Positions 16,601-22,155 of a stretch of DNA of 23,882 bases are shown piece by piece; position 1 is the first letter of the stretch, and each line of letters opens with the position of its first letter. This DNA is from an uncultured Clostridia bacterium (GTDB lineage Bacteria; Bacillota; Clostridia; Oscillospirales; CAG-382). The DNA lies in NCBI GenBank assembly GCA_947627335.1, contig CANQVQ010000013.1:1-23882 (forward strand), in the 5' to 3' direction. A program made the position numbers and the translations under genes. The notes under the pieces are model-generated. The model saw only the letters and a program-made list of their open reading frames with translations. It ran no database searches and had not been told where the DNA came from.

Positions 16601-16849
16601 GTACAGACTGCGCTCCCGGTTGAGACGGGGAATGTAGAATTCACGCTTTTCCTTTTCGGTTTTTTCCGTAACAAACGTAGGGGATGTAAAGATAAACCGA
16701 AGCTCGTCTATGCCTTGTAATTCTTCCTTCAACGCCTGAAAGGCGTAGATAGAGAAGCAAGCTGCCGCAATGGATAGCTTACTGCCTTTCTTTATTTCGA
16801 TCGCTAAATCCTCTCGAAGCGTTTTGGATATATTGTTTATCAGCTCCAT
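13601..16849 (-). CDS. Large SNF2-like SF2 helicase with PLD-like N-terminal region
   Basis: About 1082 residues. The N-terminal ~200 residues (EIKKGSKLSIAAACFSIYAF, FIFTSPTF) resemble the phospholipase D-like region found at the front of such helicases, but I see no HxKx4D catalytic motif. The motor has Walker A SVGLGKT (K273), DESH (356-359), the SATP motif, IATDCISEGQNLQ, and motif VI QRFGRIDRIGS (Q820). The C-terminal ~230 residues are charged and family-specific. I choose the ATG at 16849 because homologous proteins start near MELINNISKTLREDL; a TTG at 16903 would add 18 residues that look non-coding. The gene lies 57 bases after the XRE stop. Role: DNA translocation or remodelling in defence (inference). 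Confidence 0.9.
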   Translation of the reverse strand: MELINNISKTLREDLAIEIKKGSKLSIAAACFSIYAFQALKEELQGIDELRFIFTSPTFVTEKTEKEKREFYIPRLNRERSLYGTEFEVKLRNELTQKAIAKECADWIRKKVTFKSNVTNENMMGFLNLDDKNYMPINGFTTVDLGCERGNNAYSMIQKTDMPFAQAYIDIFESLWNDRHKLQEVTEEVIDSITAAYNENSPDFIYFVTLYNIFNEFLEDISEDVLPNEATGFKDSKIWNMLYNFQRDAALAIINKLEKYNGCILADSVGLGKTFTALAVIKYYENRNKSVLVLCPKKLTNNWNTYKDNYVNNPIAADRLRYDVLYHTDLSRTQGTSNGLDLSRLNWGNYDLVVIDESHNFRNGGKIVENPDEDEKENRYVRLLKKVIRAGVKTKVLMLSATPVNNKFLDLKNQLALAYEGNTELIDEKLNTSRTIDEIFRNAQRAFTAWSKWKPEERTTENLLRMLDFDFFEVLDSVTIARSRKHIQKYYDTTDIGTFPTRLKPISLRPQLTDLKSAINYSEIFEQLMLLTLTIYTPSHYILPSRMDKYAEIFKDNRVNVGFTQANREQGIRRLTAINLMKRMESSVYSFNLTLNRIKDLISSTIRTIDNYDRSQSVSLDLTDISDVDEFDDEDQNSDDLFSFGKKVKIELADMDYKSWRDSLARDAEVLELLALMIADITPEHDAKLQELFRVIRDKFAHPINAGNRKIMIFTAFADTAKYLYDNVSEYVRSRYGLNTAMITGSVEGRTTVPKLRADLNTVLSCFSPISKDKQLLMPNDDTEIDVLIATDCISEGQNLQDCDYLINYDIHWNPVRIIQRFGRIDRIGSSNEYIQLVNFWPDVSLDDYINLKAKVETRMKIVDLTATGDDNILSDEEKTELEYRKAQLKRLQDEVVDIEDMTSGISIMDLGLNEFRLDLLEYRKVHDDLDKTPFGLHAVVPASEEMPAGVIYVLKNRSDSVNINNQNRLHPFYMVYISDEGKVICDHLSPKAMLDKMRYLCKGKKEPIQELCRRFNRETKDGRDMRNYSKLLGDAIASIIEVKEESDIDLFLGGGQVNFLDTAIKGLDDFELICFLVVKEE

Positions 16850-16905
16850 ACCTACACCTACAGTTTTCCTTTCGTGATGCGAAACGTCCGCTCTGACAGG
16901 CAAAT

Positions 16906-17118
16906 TTATTCCGTATCTTCCGGCAAAACTTCCATAATGTCATCAACCGTACAAGCAAGGCTTCGGCAGATCTTGGCGAGGGTGTCGGTGGTAACCGCTT
17001 CGTTTCTGCTCAGCTTATTGATCGCGTAGGCGGTCAAATTAGCCTTCTGCTGTAAGTCTTTCTTTTTCATATCTCGATCCAAAAGTAAGTGCCATAATTT
17101 CTTATAGGATACCGCCAT
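16906..17118 (-). CDS. Small XRE-family (Cro/CI-type) regulator heading the defence island
   Basis: A 70-residue one-domain helix-turn-helix protein. The motif reads KDLQQKANLTAYAINKLSRN, then VTTDTLAKICRSLACTVDDI, the standard five-helix HTH fold with no effector domain. As first gene behind the island promoter it probably represses or times expression of the operon, like a controller protein of restriction systems (inference). ATG at 17118 is preceded by GGAAAGGA at about 8 bases. The downstream helicase begins 57 bases after its stop. Confidence 0.92.
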   Translation of the reverse strand: MAVSYKKLWHLLLDRDMKKKDLQQKANLTAYAINKLSRNEAVTTDTLAKICRSLACTVDDIMEVLPEDTE

Positions 17119-17169
17119 ATTTTTCGTCCTTTCCTTCAGCAGGAGCGTACTTACAATACTTTATGTGAC

Positions 17170-17198
17170 AGTATAGCACAAATTTATCCAATTTTCAA
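17170..17198 (-). promoter_or_regulatory. Defence-island promoter
   Basis: On the minus strand TTGAAA (17198-17193), a 17-base spacer and TATACT (17175-17170) sit 51 bases before the XRE start. It is the only strong promoter upstream of the six-gene island. Twenty bases around its -10 match the tRNA-Ser promoter at 18 positions. Confidence 0.8.
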
Positions 17199-17281
17199 GA
17201 CTTTCTCTGCTGTATCAAAATTTTTCTTGATTATACGCGATCGTTCTACGGTCGAGCGGTCGGCGAACCGGGGAAATGCGA

Positions 17282-17338
17282 AAACCGCTCTGCCCGGGGA
17301 CCGGGAGGGCGGTTTGCAGGTGTTTTGTGGTTTTTTTC
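17282..17338. terminator. Candidate terminator hairpin between membrane protein and island
   Basis: AAACCGC (17282-17288) pairs with GCGGTTT (17309-17315), and the stem can extend inward through CT/AG and CC/GG with a wobble and one mismatch. On the plus strand it is followed by TGTTTTGTGG and a seven-base T-run; on the minus strand by TTTTCGCATTT. It could stop the leftward membrane-protein transcript before the island promoter. Confidence 0.5.
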
Positions 17339-17342
17339 TTAT

Positions 17343-17440
17343 GCACACTATACAGGCACCGCGTGGAGTTCCTTACGCACATTGCACAGGCACCGCGTGG
17401 GACCCTTACGCACATTACACAGGCGACGCGGGGACGTTAC
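17343..17440. repeat. Three-unit degenerate tandem repeat, 31-34 bases per unit
   Basis: Units at 17343-17376, 17377-17409 and 17410-17440 share the pattern GCACAnTnnACAGGCnCCGCGTGG...TTAC. The units abut with no spacers, which excludes a CRISPR array. The last unit overlaps the stop codon of the adjacent membrane-protein gene, whose own 3' end resembles the unit. Confidence 0.85.
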
Positions 17441-17808
17441 GCCTTGAAGTTCTTATACGCGTTGTGCAGGTAGTAGTAGGGGAGCGCCAGGAAGGCGACG
17501 TTGAGCAGGATCAACGGGACGTCATTCGCCACATGGAAGAAGTAGAAGAGCTGCGGGATAAAGAGCGCGATGCCGAAAATGACCGTCAGGACGGACTTTT
17601 TCCCGGCGAGCAGCAGTCCGACGATCCCGGCAAGGATATGGAGACCGTACCCGGCATAGGTGAGGATCAAGAGCAGCAATGCATTTTCGGGGTCGCCCGG
17701 GATCTCCTCGGCGGCGCCCACCAGCAGAGAGGTGGCGATCGTTACGCCGACGCCGTAAAGGAGCTGGATGGCGCTGGCGATGCGCAAATGCTTGGTTCCG
17801 CTTCTCAT
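17437..17808 (-). CDS. Small four-helix membrane protein of unknown function
   Basis: A 123-residue protein that I do not recognise. Hydrophobic segments lie around residues 8-28 (ASAIQLLYGVGVTIATSLLV), 40-65 (NALLLLILTYAGYGLHILAG), 68-85 and 92-113, leaving short loops, so it is an integral membrane protein with four predicted helices and a basic N-terminus. I start it at ATG 17808, since AAGGAAG lies about 8-10 bases upstream; the GTG at 17817 would leave no spacing. It lies between tRNA-Ser and the defence island, leftward, and its 3' end runs into the tandem repeat. High GC content matches the chromosome rather than the island. Confidence 0.75.
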   Translation of the reverse strand: MRSGTKHLRIASAIQLLYGVGVTIATSLLVGAAEEIPGDPENALLLLILTYAGYGLHILAGIVGLLLAGKKSVLTVIFGIALFIPQLFYFFHVANDVPLILLNVAFLALPYYYLHNAYKNFKA

Positions 17809-17845
17809 AACACGCACTTCCTTTTCTTAAATTGTAGAGTGATTC

Positions 17846-17881
17846 GGAAAATTGGCGGCCACCCCGAGAGACAGCCGCCAA
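17846..17881 (-). terminator. Terminator of tRNA-Ser
   Basis: On the minus strand TTGGCGGC (17881-17874) and GCCGCCAA (17859-17852) form an 8-bp stem with a 14-base loop followed by TTTTCC, starting just 5 bases after the encoded CCA of the tRNA. Confidence 0.8.
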
Positions 17882-17885
17882 CACC

Positions 17886-17974
17886 TGGCGCAGAGGGAGG
17901 GATTCGAACCCTCGTGTGCTTTCGCACAAACTGATTTCGAGTCAGCCCCGTTATGACCGCTTCGATACCTCTGC
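17886..17974 (-). tRNA. tRNA-Ser, anticodon CGA
   Basis: The minus strand folds as a class II tRNA. The acceptor stem is GCAGAGG with CCTCTGC, discriminator G and an encoded CCA (17888-17886). The anticodon loop is CTCGAAA within the stem CTGA/TCAG, giving anticodon CGA, which reads serine codon UCG. The variable arm GTGCGAAAGCAC is long, as in serine tRNAs, and the T-arm is GAGGGTTCGAATCCCTC. Its 3' end faces the defence island, though about 680 bases of other sequence lie between. Confidence 0.96.
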
Positions 17975-17985
17975 ATCACTTTGAT

Positions 17986-18014
17986 AGTATAACACAAATT
18001 TTCCCCTTTTGCAA
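17986..18014 (-). promoter_or_regulatory. tRNA-Ser promoter
   Basis: On the minus strand TTGCAA (18014-18009), a 17-base spacer and TATACT (17991-17986) end 11 bases before the mature tRNA. Confidence 0.75.
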
Positions 18015-18095
18015 GGGGGTAACGCAAATTTCCGATGGTTTTTGCAAAAAAATTAGATGCAAGGGGGCGTTGAGGGAGGCTCGACGACGGAATGA

Positions 18096-18124
18096 TTGCT
18101 TTTTTGCGTTTCGTGTGGTAGGAT
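18096..18124 (+). promoter_or_regulatory. Candidate promoter of the XRE/helical-repeat regulator
   Basis: TTGCTT (18096-18101), a 17-base spacer and TAGGAT (18119-18124), with a TGG just before the -10 resembling an extended -10 element. It lies 45 bases before the ATG. Confidence 0.55.
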
Positions 18125-18169
18125 AGGAGCGTGGGCCCGCAAAGATCATTTGGAAAGAAGGAAAACAGG

Positions 18170-19264
18170 ATGCTTTTGAAAATCGGAGAAACCGTCCGGC
18201 GGCTGCGCACGGAGCGTGGGATCACGCAGGAGCAGCTTGCCGTTTTTCTCGGCGTGACGCCGCAGGCGGTCTCGCGCTGGGAACTGGCGATCGGCTACCC
18301 CGACGTCGAGCTGCTTCCTACGATCGCCGAGTACTTCGGCGTGACGACCGACGAGCTGTTCGGGCGCGAGCAGGCGGACAGGGAGGCGCTTCGGCGGGAA
18401 ATTTACGTCGCCATGCGGTCGAATGCGAACGTCGGCGAGGACAACGAGGAAACCGTCCGCACCGCACGGGAGTACGTCGCCGCATTCCCGACCGACGAAA
18501 AGATCCAAAAGAACCTTGCCGACAGCATCTGCCGGGCGTATATGTGGGAAGAAACGCCGGACCTGAACCGCCTTGCGGAGGCGGAAAAACGCTACCTGAC
18601 GCTCGCGGAGACGACGCGGGACGTCGATTTCCGAAACGAGGTGCTGTGCTGCCTCGGCTCGCTCTACGCGGTCGGGTACAAGGAGCCGGGAAAACTGGAA
18701 GAGGTCCTTCGGCAACTGCCGGCGATGCGGTTCTGCCGCGAAGCGTCGGCTTCCCGCCTCGCGAAAACCTACGGCGGGGACGTGCGGACGGCGCAGGCGT
18801 ACCTGGAAACCCTGACGGACGCGCTCGGCGAGGCGTTGGTCGGGTACGTCGTGGATTGGCTCCCGAACGGGGCGGAGCGGTGGGACGAAAAGGTCGGGCT
18901 GCTCGAACGGGCGGAGGCGCTCTACCGATGGGTTTTCGGCGACGAATTGCTGGTTTACGGCGTTCGGGTCGGGTATATTCGGCGTGTCATCGCGACCTAC
19001 CGGCTCGCGCAGGGGCGGTATGACGAGGCGCTGACGGCGCTGGAGCGGATGTGCGAAGCCGTCGAGGCGTATGAACGGGTCGGGGCGGGGGACAGATTCC
19101 GCTCGCCGTTCGCGGACGGATTGCAGCCGGAAGTTCCCGTCGCCGCCGCACACAACGAAGCGTGGTGGACGTTGGAAAAACTGCAGCAGGCGCGGTACGA
19201 CCCGGTGCGGGAAACGGAGCGGTTCCGGGCGGTCGTCGACCGTTTGAACGCCGTCGCGAAGTGA
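18170..19264 (+). CDS. XRE-family regulator with long helical C-terminal domain
   Basis: A 364-residue cytosolic protein. The N-terminal helix-turn-helix (residues ~1-65: IGETVRRLRTERGITQEQLA, GVTPQAVSRWELAIGYPDVE, LLPTIAEYFGVTTDELFG) is a classic Cro/CI-type DNA-binding domain. The remaining ~290 residues are helix-rich with TPR-like spacing (TAREYVAAFPTDEKIQKNLA, LAEAEKRYLTLAETTRDVDF, YDEALTALERMCEAVEAYER) and may bind a peptide or another protein, as in many Firmicutes regulators of this build (inference). The ATG at 18170 is chosen because it follows AAGAAGGA by about 8 bases and starts exactly at the HTH; an upstream GTG at 18131 lacks a site. No target gene is evident. Confidence 0.88.
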   Translation: MLLKIGETVRRLRTERGITQEQLAVFLGVTPQAVSRWELAIGYPDVELLPTIAEYFGVTTDELFGREQADREALRREIYVAMRSNANVGEDNEETVRTAREYVAAFPTDEKIQKNLADSICRAYMWEETPDLNRLAEAEKRYLTLAETTRDVDFRNEVLCCLGSLYAVGYKEPGKLEEVLRQLPAMRFCREASASRLAKTYGGDVRTAQAYLETLTDALGEALVGYVVDWLPNGAERWDEKVGLLERAEALYRWVFGDELLVYGVRVGYIRRVIATYRLAQGRYDEALTALERMCEAVEAYERVGAGDRFRSPFADGLQPEVPVAAAHNEAWWTLEKLQQARYDPVRETERFRAVVDRLNAVAK

Positions 19265-19270
19265 AAAGGG

Positions 19271-19310
19271 GTCCCCCGTCCGAAAAGGGCGGGGGACGGT
19301 TTTGCTTTTT
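19271..19310. terminator. Terminator between converging genes
   Basis: GTCCCCCG (19271-19278) and CGGGGGAC (19290-19297) form an 8-bp GC stem, extendable inward, followed rightward by GGTTTTGCTTTTT and leftward on the other strand by CCCTTTTCAC. It sits between the converging regulator gene and the membrane-protein gene and probably serves both, better in the rightward direction. Confidence 0.75.
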
Positions 19311-19791
19311 ACGGTTCGTCGGGGGGAACGGGCGAGGGGTTCTCCGTTTTCCGCTTTTTCCGCAGATAGAGCGCCGTCAGCAGGACCGCGACGAGCAGGG
19401 ACAGGAACGCGAGGGGATACGAATAAATCAACGACACAAGAGCGGTCAGATTTTTCACGCCTTCCACGCCGCCTGCCTCCCGTATGTACAATTCCCGGCC
19501 TTTTTCGCTGACAAACGACAGCAGGAACTGCGTCATACGACCGGAAAGCGCGAATCCGACGACGGCGGCGCAGAGCGGCGGGGTGTAAAGATGCACCCGC
19601 TTTCGGAAAAGCGTGACCGTCGCGGGGAGCGCGAGCAGGCACAGAAGGAGCAGCGCAAACGGGTACAGGAGCGAATCCATAGAATACCTGAACGGCGGGA
19701 TATAGACAAGCATCGCGAATACCGTCGGCAGCGTCAGGGCGGCGAGCACGCCGAATGCGTTATAGGCGATACGCAGGGGCTTTTTTTCCAT
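19309..19791 (-). CDS. Membrane protein of unknown function, last gene of the LRR operon
   Basis: A 160-residue protein that I cannot assign. Hydrophobic segments appear near residues 8-32 (AYNAFGVLAALTLPTVFAML), 40-60 (LLYPFALLLLCLLALPATVT), 71-86 and 118-140 (IYSYPLAFLSLLVAVLLTAL), so about four membrane helices, with a basic then proline-rich tail (LRKKRKTENPSPVPPDEP). ATG at 19791 is preceded by GGAAGG at 8 bases. It begins 24 bases after the second LRR gene and ends in the shared terminator, so it is probably co-transcribed with the lipoproteins. Confidence 0.75.
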   Translation of the reverse strand: MEKKPLRIAYNAFGVLAALTLPTVFAMLVYIPPFRYSMDSLLYPFALLLLCLLALPATVTLFRKRVHLYTPPLCAAVVGFALSGRMTQFLLSFVSEKGRELYIREAGGVEGVKNLTALVSLIYSYPLAFLSLLVAVLLTALYLRKKRKTENPSPVPPDEP

Positions 19792-19815
19792 ACGTCGCAC
19801 CTTCCTTTCGGGCGG

Positions 19816-19883
19816 TCACCAAATTTCGGTCGGGATGCCGTTCCACATCGGGGAGGTGAACCCGTCCGCTCCCTCGTGGTAGT
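19816..19883 (-). repeat. 68-base direct repeat, copy 1 (3' end of LRR gene)
   Basis: Identical over 68 bases to 20890-20957. It encodes the shared C-terminal segment HEGADGFTSPMWNGIPTEIW and the stop codon of the LRR lipoprotein. Confidence 0.97.
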
Positions 19884-20838
19884 GGATGACGTAGGCGGTT
19901 TCCCGGTGATCCTTCGCGGAAGGGACGGAATCCAGTAGGAAAAAGTCGGTTTCCGGCGCGTCCCCCTCGAAATAGAGGTCCGTCGGGGTGCTGTCCTCGT
20001 CGACTTGCAGCGTCAGTTTCGTCACCGACGCCGGGATCACGATCTCCCGCAGCGACGAGGAATACAGATCGCACAGGTCGACTTCTTCCAGTCCGTCGTT
20101 CAGCGTCAGGCTTTCCAGGGATTCGCACTGACCGAAAACGTTCATTTTGAAGCTTTTCATGCTGCTCGGCAGGGTCACTTCCCGCAGGGGCGCCCCGCAA
20201 AACGTCATCGTCCCGAGGTCGTCCACGCCTTCCGCGATCGTGAGGCTTTCCAGCCCGCTGAGCGAGAAAACTTCCTCTGCGGTGACCGAGCAGGGAAGCG
20301 TGATTTGCTTGAGGGACTTGCAATTCTTGAACGCATAGGGACGGATGTCGGTCAGCGACGACGGAAGGACGACGTCGGAAAGCATTTCGCAGTTTTCAAA
20401 AGCGTTCCAGCCGATTTCGGTGAGCGCGTCCGGCAGATTGACCTCCCGGAGGTTTTTGCAGTCCTTGAACGCATTATTACCGATTCGCCGAATGGTGTCC
20501 GGCAGTTCGACGCGTTCCAGAACGTCTTTGACCGCGTAAAATGCGGAATCGAAAAGTTCCGTGACGGTTTTTCCGTCGAAGGACGCGGGAACGACAATGG
20601 ACGAAGGGAGGACGATCTCGTCCGCCGCGTCGCCCTTGGGAATGAATGCGTAAGCGAGGGTCCCGTCGTCAAGCGGCATATAGACGCTGCCGTCCTCGAC
20701 GACGTAGTTCCCGATCCCGTTGACGCTGAAGTCCAACGAGGTTTCTTCGGAGGTCGTGTCGGACGCTTCTTCGGCGGTTCCGCAGGCGCAGAGGACAAGG
20801 AGCGACAATGCGAAAAGAAAACAGGCGGCTTTTTTCAT
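19816..20838 (-). CDS. BspA-like leucine-rich-repeat lipoprotein (intact copy)
   Basis: A 340-residue surface lipoprotein. The lipoprotein signal peptide ends in the lipobox LCAC with Cys19 as the lipidated residue, followed by a Ser/Thr/Glu-rich linker. From about residue 95 it carries LRR_5-type repeats of roughly 23 residues, such as IRRIGNNAFKDCKNLREVNL, LTEIGWNAFENCEMLSDVVL and LTDIRPYAFKNCKSLKQITL, which form a solenoid likely used for binding host or bacterial surface ligands. The C-terminus YHEGADGFTSPMWNGIPTEIW is shared with its neighbour. ATG at 20838 follows AAAGGAACC about 10 bases upstream. It starts 52 bases after the neighbouring copy and is probably in the same operon. No sortase or dockerin signal is present. 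Confidence 0.9.
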   Translation of the reverse strand: MKKAACFLFALSLLVLCACGTAEEASDTTSEETSLDFSVNGIGNYVVEDGSVYMPLDDGTLAYAFIPKGDAADEIVLPSSIVVPASFDGKTVTELFDSAFYAVKDVLERVELPDTIRRIGNNAFKDCKNLREVNLPDALTEIGWNAFENCEMLSDVVLPSSLTDIRPYAFKNCKSLKQITLPCSVTAEEVFSLSGLESLTIAEGVDDLGTMTFCGAPLREVTLPSSMKSFKMNVFGQCESLESLTLNDGLEEVDLCDLYSSSLREIVIPASVTKLTLQVDEDSTPTDLYFEGDAPETDFFLLDSVPSAKDHRETAYVIHYHEGADGFTSPMWNGIPTEIW

Positions 20839-20862
20839 GGCAAAACGGTTCCTTTCTCCTGT
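20778..20862 (-). repeat. 85-base direct repeat, copy 1 (leader and signal peptide)
   Basis: Matches 21983-22067 at 82 of 85 bases. It covers the ribosome binding site, the start codon and the coding sequence of the lipoprotein signal peptide. Confidence 0.95.
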
Positions 20863-20889
20863 AAAGATTTGTCAGGGACGGTCGGGCGT

Positions 20890-20957
20890 TCACCAAATTT
20901 CGGTCGGGATGCCGTTCCACATCGGGGAGGTGAACCCGTCCGCTCCCTCGTGGTAGT
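20890..20957 (-). repeat. 68-base direct repeat, copy 2 (3' end of frameshifted LRR gene)
   Basis: The exact partner of 19816-19883, offset by 1074 bases. Confidence 0.97.
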
Positions 20958-22043
20958 AGAAGGTGCCGGAGAACGTCACGGGGATACCGGCTTTATCGGT
21001 GTCTTGGTCATAATATGAGTCGGTTTGCGGGGCGGGGGCGTCCCCTTCAAATCTGACCGCCGTCAGGGCGTCGCATCCGTCAAACGCATGGAGCGACAGG
21101 TTCCGCAGGGAAGCGGGGAAAGTGACTTCCGTCAGCGCCGTACAGTACGCGAACGCACGACCGTCGACGACCTCCAGCGCGTTTCCGAACGTGACCGAAC
21201 AAAGCTGCTTGCACCCGTAAAAGGCGTGGATGTCGATCACCTTGACGCTTTCCGGCAGGGAAACCGTTTGGAAACACGTTTCGTTAAATGCGGATCCGGA
21301 AATTTTTTCCAATCCTTCCGGGAGGTCCACGCGTTCCAGACCGCTGCATGAAAAGGCGGAGGTACCGATTTCCTTCACGGTCGGCGGAAGCTGGATCTCC
21401 TTGAGAGATTTGCAACCGAAAAAGCAGATGTTTGGAATGATCTCCACGTCCTCCGGCAATTGCACGTCCCGCAGCGACGCGCAATCGGCGAACAGGTCGG
21501 TCCCGAATTCCGGCAGACTTTTGGGCATACGAGCCGATTCCAGCGCCGTGCAGGAATCGAACGCTGCCCCGCCGAGTTCCTCAAGTGAATCCGGCAGGAC
21601 GATCGAACGGAGCGATGTGCATTTGCGGAACGCCGCTTTATCGATTTGTTTCAGCCCGGAAGGCAGGTCGATCGCCGCAAGTGCGGAGCATTCATAAAAT
21701 GCCCGCTCCCGAATCGCGGTAACGGTTTCCGGCAGGGAAACGAATTCGACCTGCGTATAGGCGAACGCGTTCTTGCCGATCTCCGTCACGGGCTTGCCGT
21801 CGATGGTTTCGGGAACGACGACGTCCGTGGATTCGCCGATGTATTTGGTGACGACGATACCGTCGCCGTCGTCGGTTTCCTCATACAGGAAGTCGGAAAC
21901 GGGTTTGCGGTGGGAACCGACGAAACGTCGGAGGCTGCGTCGGAGGTTTCCCCGGACGTCCCGTCGGACGCTTCCTCGGCATTTCCGCAGGCGCAGAGGA
22001 CAAGGAGCGACAATGCAAAAAGAAAACTGGCGGCTTTTTTCAT
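20890..22043 (-). pseudogene. BspA-like LRR lipoprotein, second copy, interrupted by a frameshift
   Basis: Start, ribosome site and lipoprotein signal (LCAC lipobox) match the intact neighbour and begin at ATG 22043. That frame runs through a Ser/Asp/Thr linker to ...SSVPTANPFP and then reads nonsense. The LRR body (SDFLYEETDDGDGIVVTKYI onward, about ten LRR_5 repeats such as LKQIDKAAFRKCTSLRSIVL, ending in the shared WNGIPTEIW) lies in the -1 frame. The change of frame falls at or near 21900-21906, where the minus strand reads A AAC CCG in the signal-peptide frame. A -1 step there joins the two parts into about 384 residues. It may be a recent mutation, a sequencing error, or programmed slippage. 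Without the shift only an unexported or very short product would be made. Confidence 0.8.
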
Positions 22044-22067
22044 GGCAAAACGGTTCCTTTCTTCTGT
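21983..22067 (-). repeat. 85-base direct repeat, copy 2 (leader and signal peptide)
   Basis: Partner of 20778-20862, offset by 1205 bases. The offset differs from that of the 3' repeat because the two LRR bodies differ in length. Confidence 0.95.
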
Positions 22068-22083
22068 CGAATTTTGCAACTTC

Positions 22084-22112
22084 AGGATACCACGCGGGCG
22101 GGGCATTGTCAA
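22084..22112 (-). promoter_or_regulatory. Promoter of the LRR lipoprotein operon
   Basis: On the minus strand TTGACA (22112-22107), a 17-base spacer and TATCCT (22089-22084) lie 40 bases before the first LRR start. No comparable promoter is visible before the second LRR gene, which supports one operon of three genes. Confidence 0.75.
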
Positions 22113-22155
22113 GCATTCTTCAGGAAAATTTTTGCGTTTCCCGCCGTGCCGGGGG

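Noticed and set aside
16850..16903. Helicase N-terminal extension from a TTG at 16903
   Set aside because: The extra 18 residues look non-coding and the protein family begins at the ATG at 16849.
17343..17440. CRISPR array
   Set aside because: The ~33-base units abut directly with no unique spacers, there are only three and they are degenerate.
17886..17974. tRNA-Ser as integration site (attB) of the defence island
   Set aside because: I found no copy of the tRNA 3' end at the other island border near 6840-6960, no integrase gene is present, and a chromosomal-looking gene separates the tRNA from the island.
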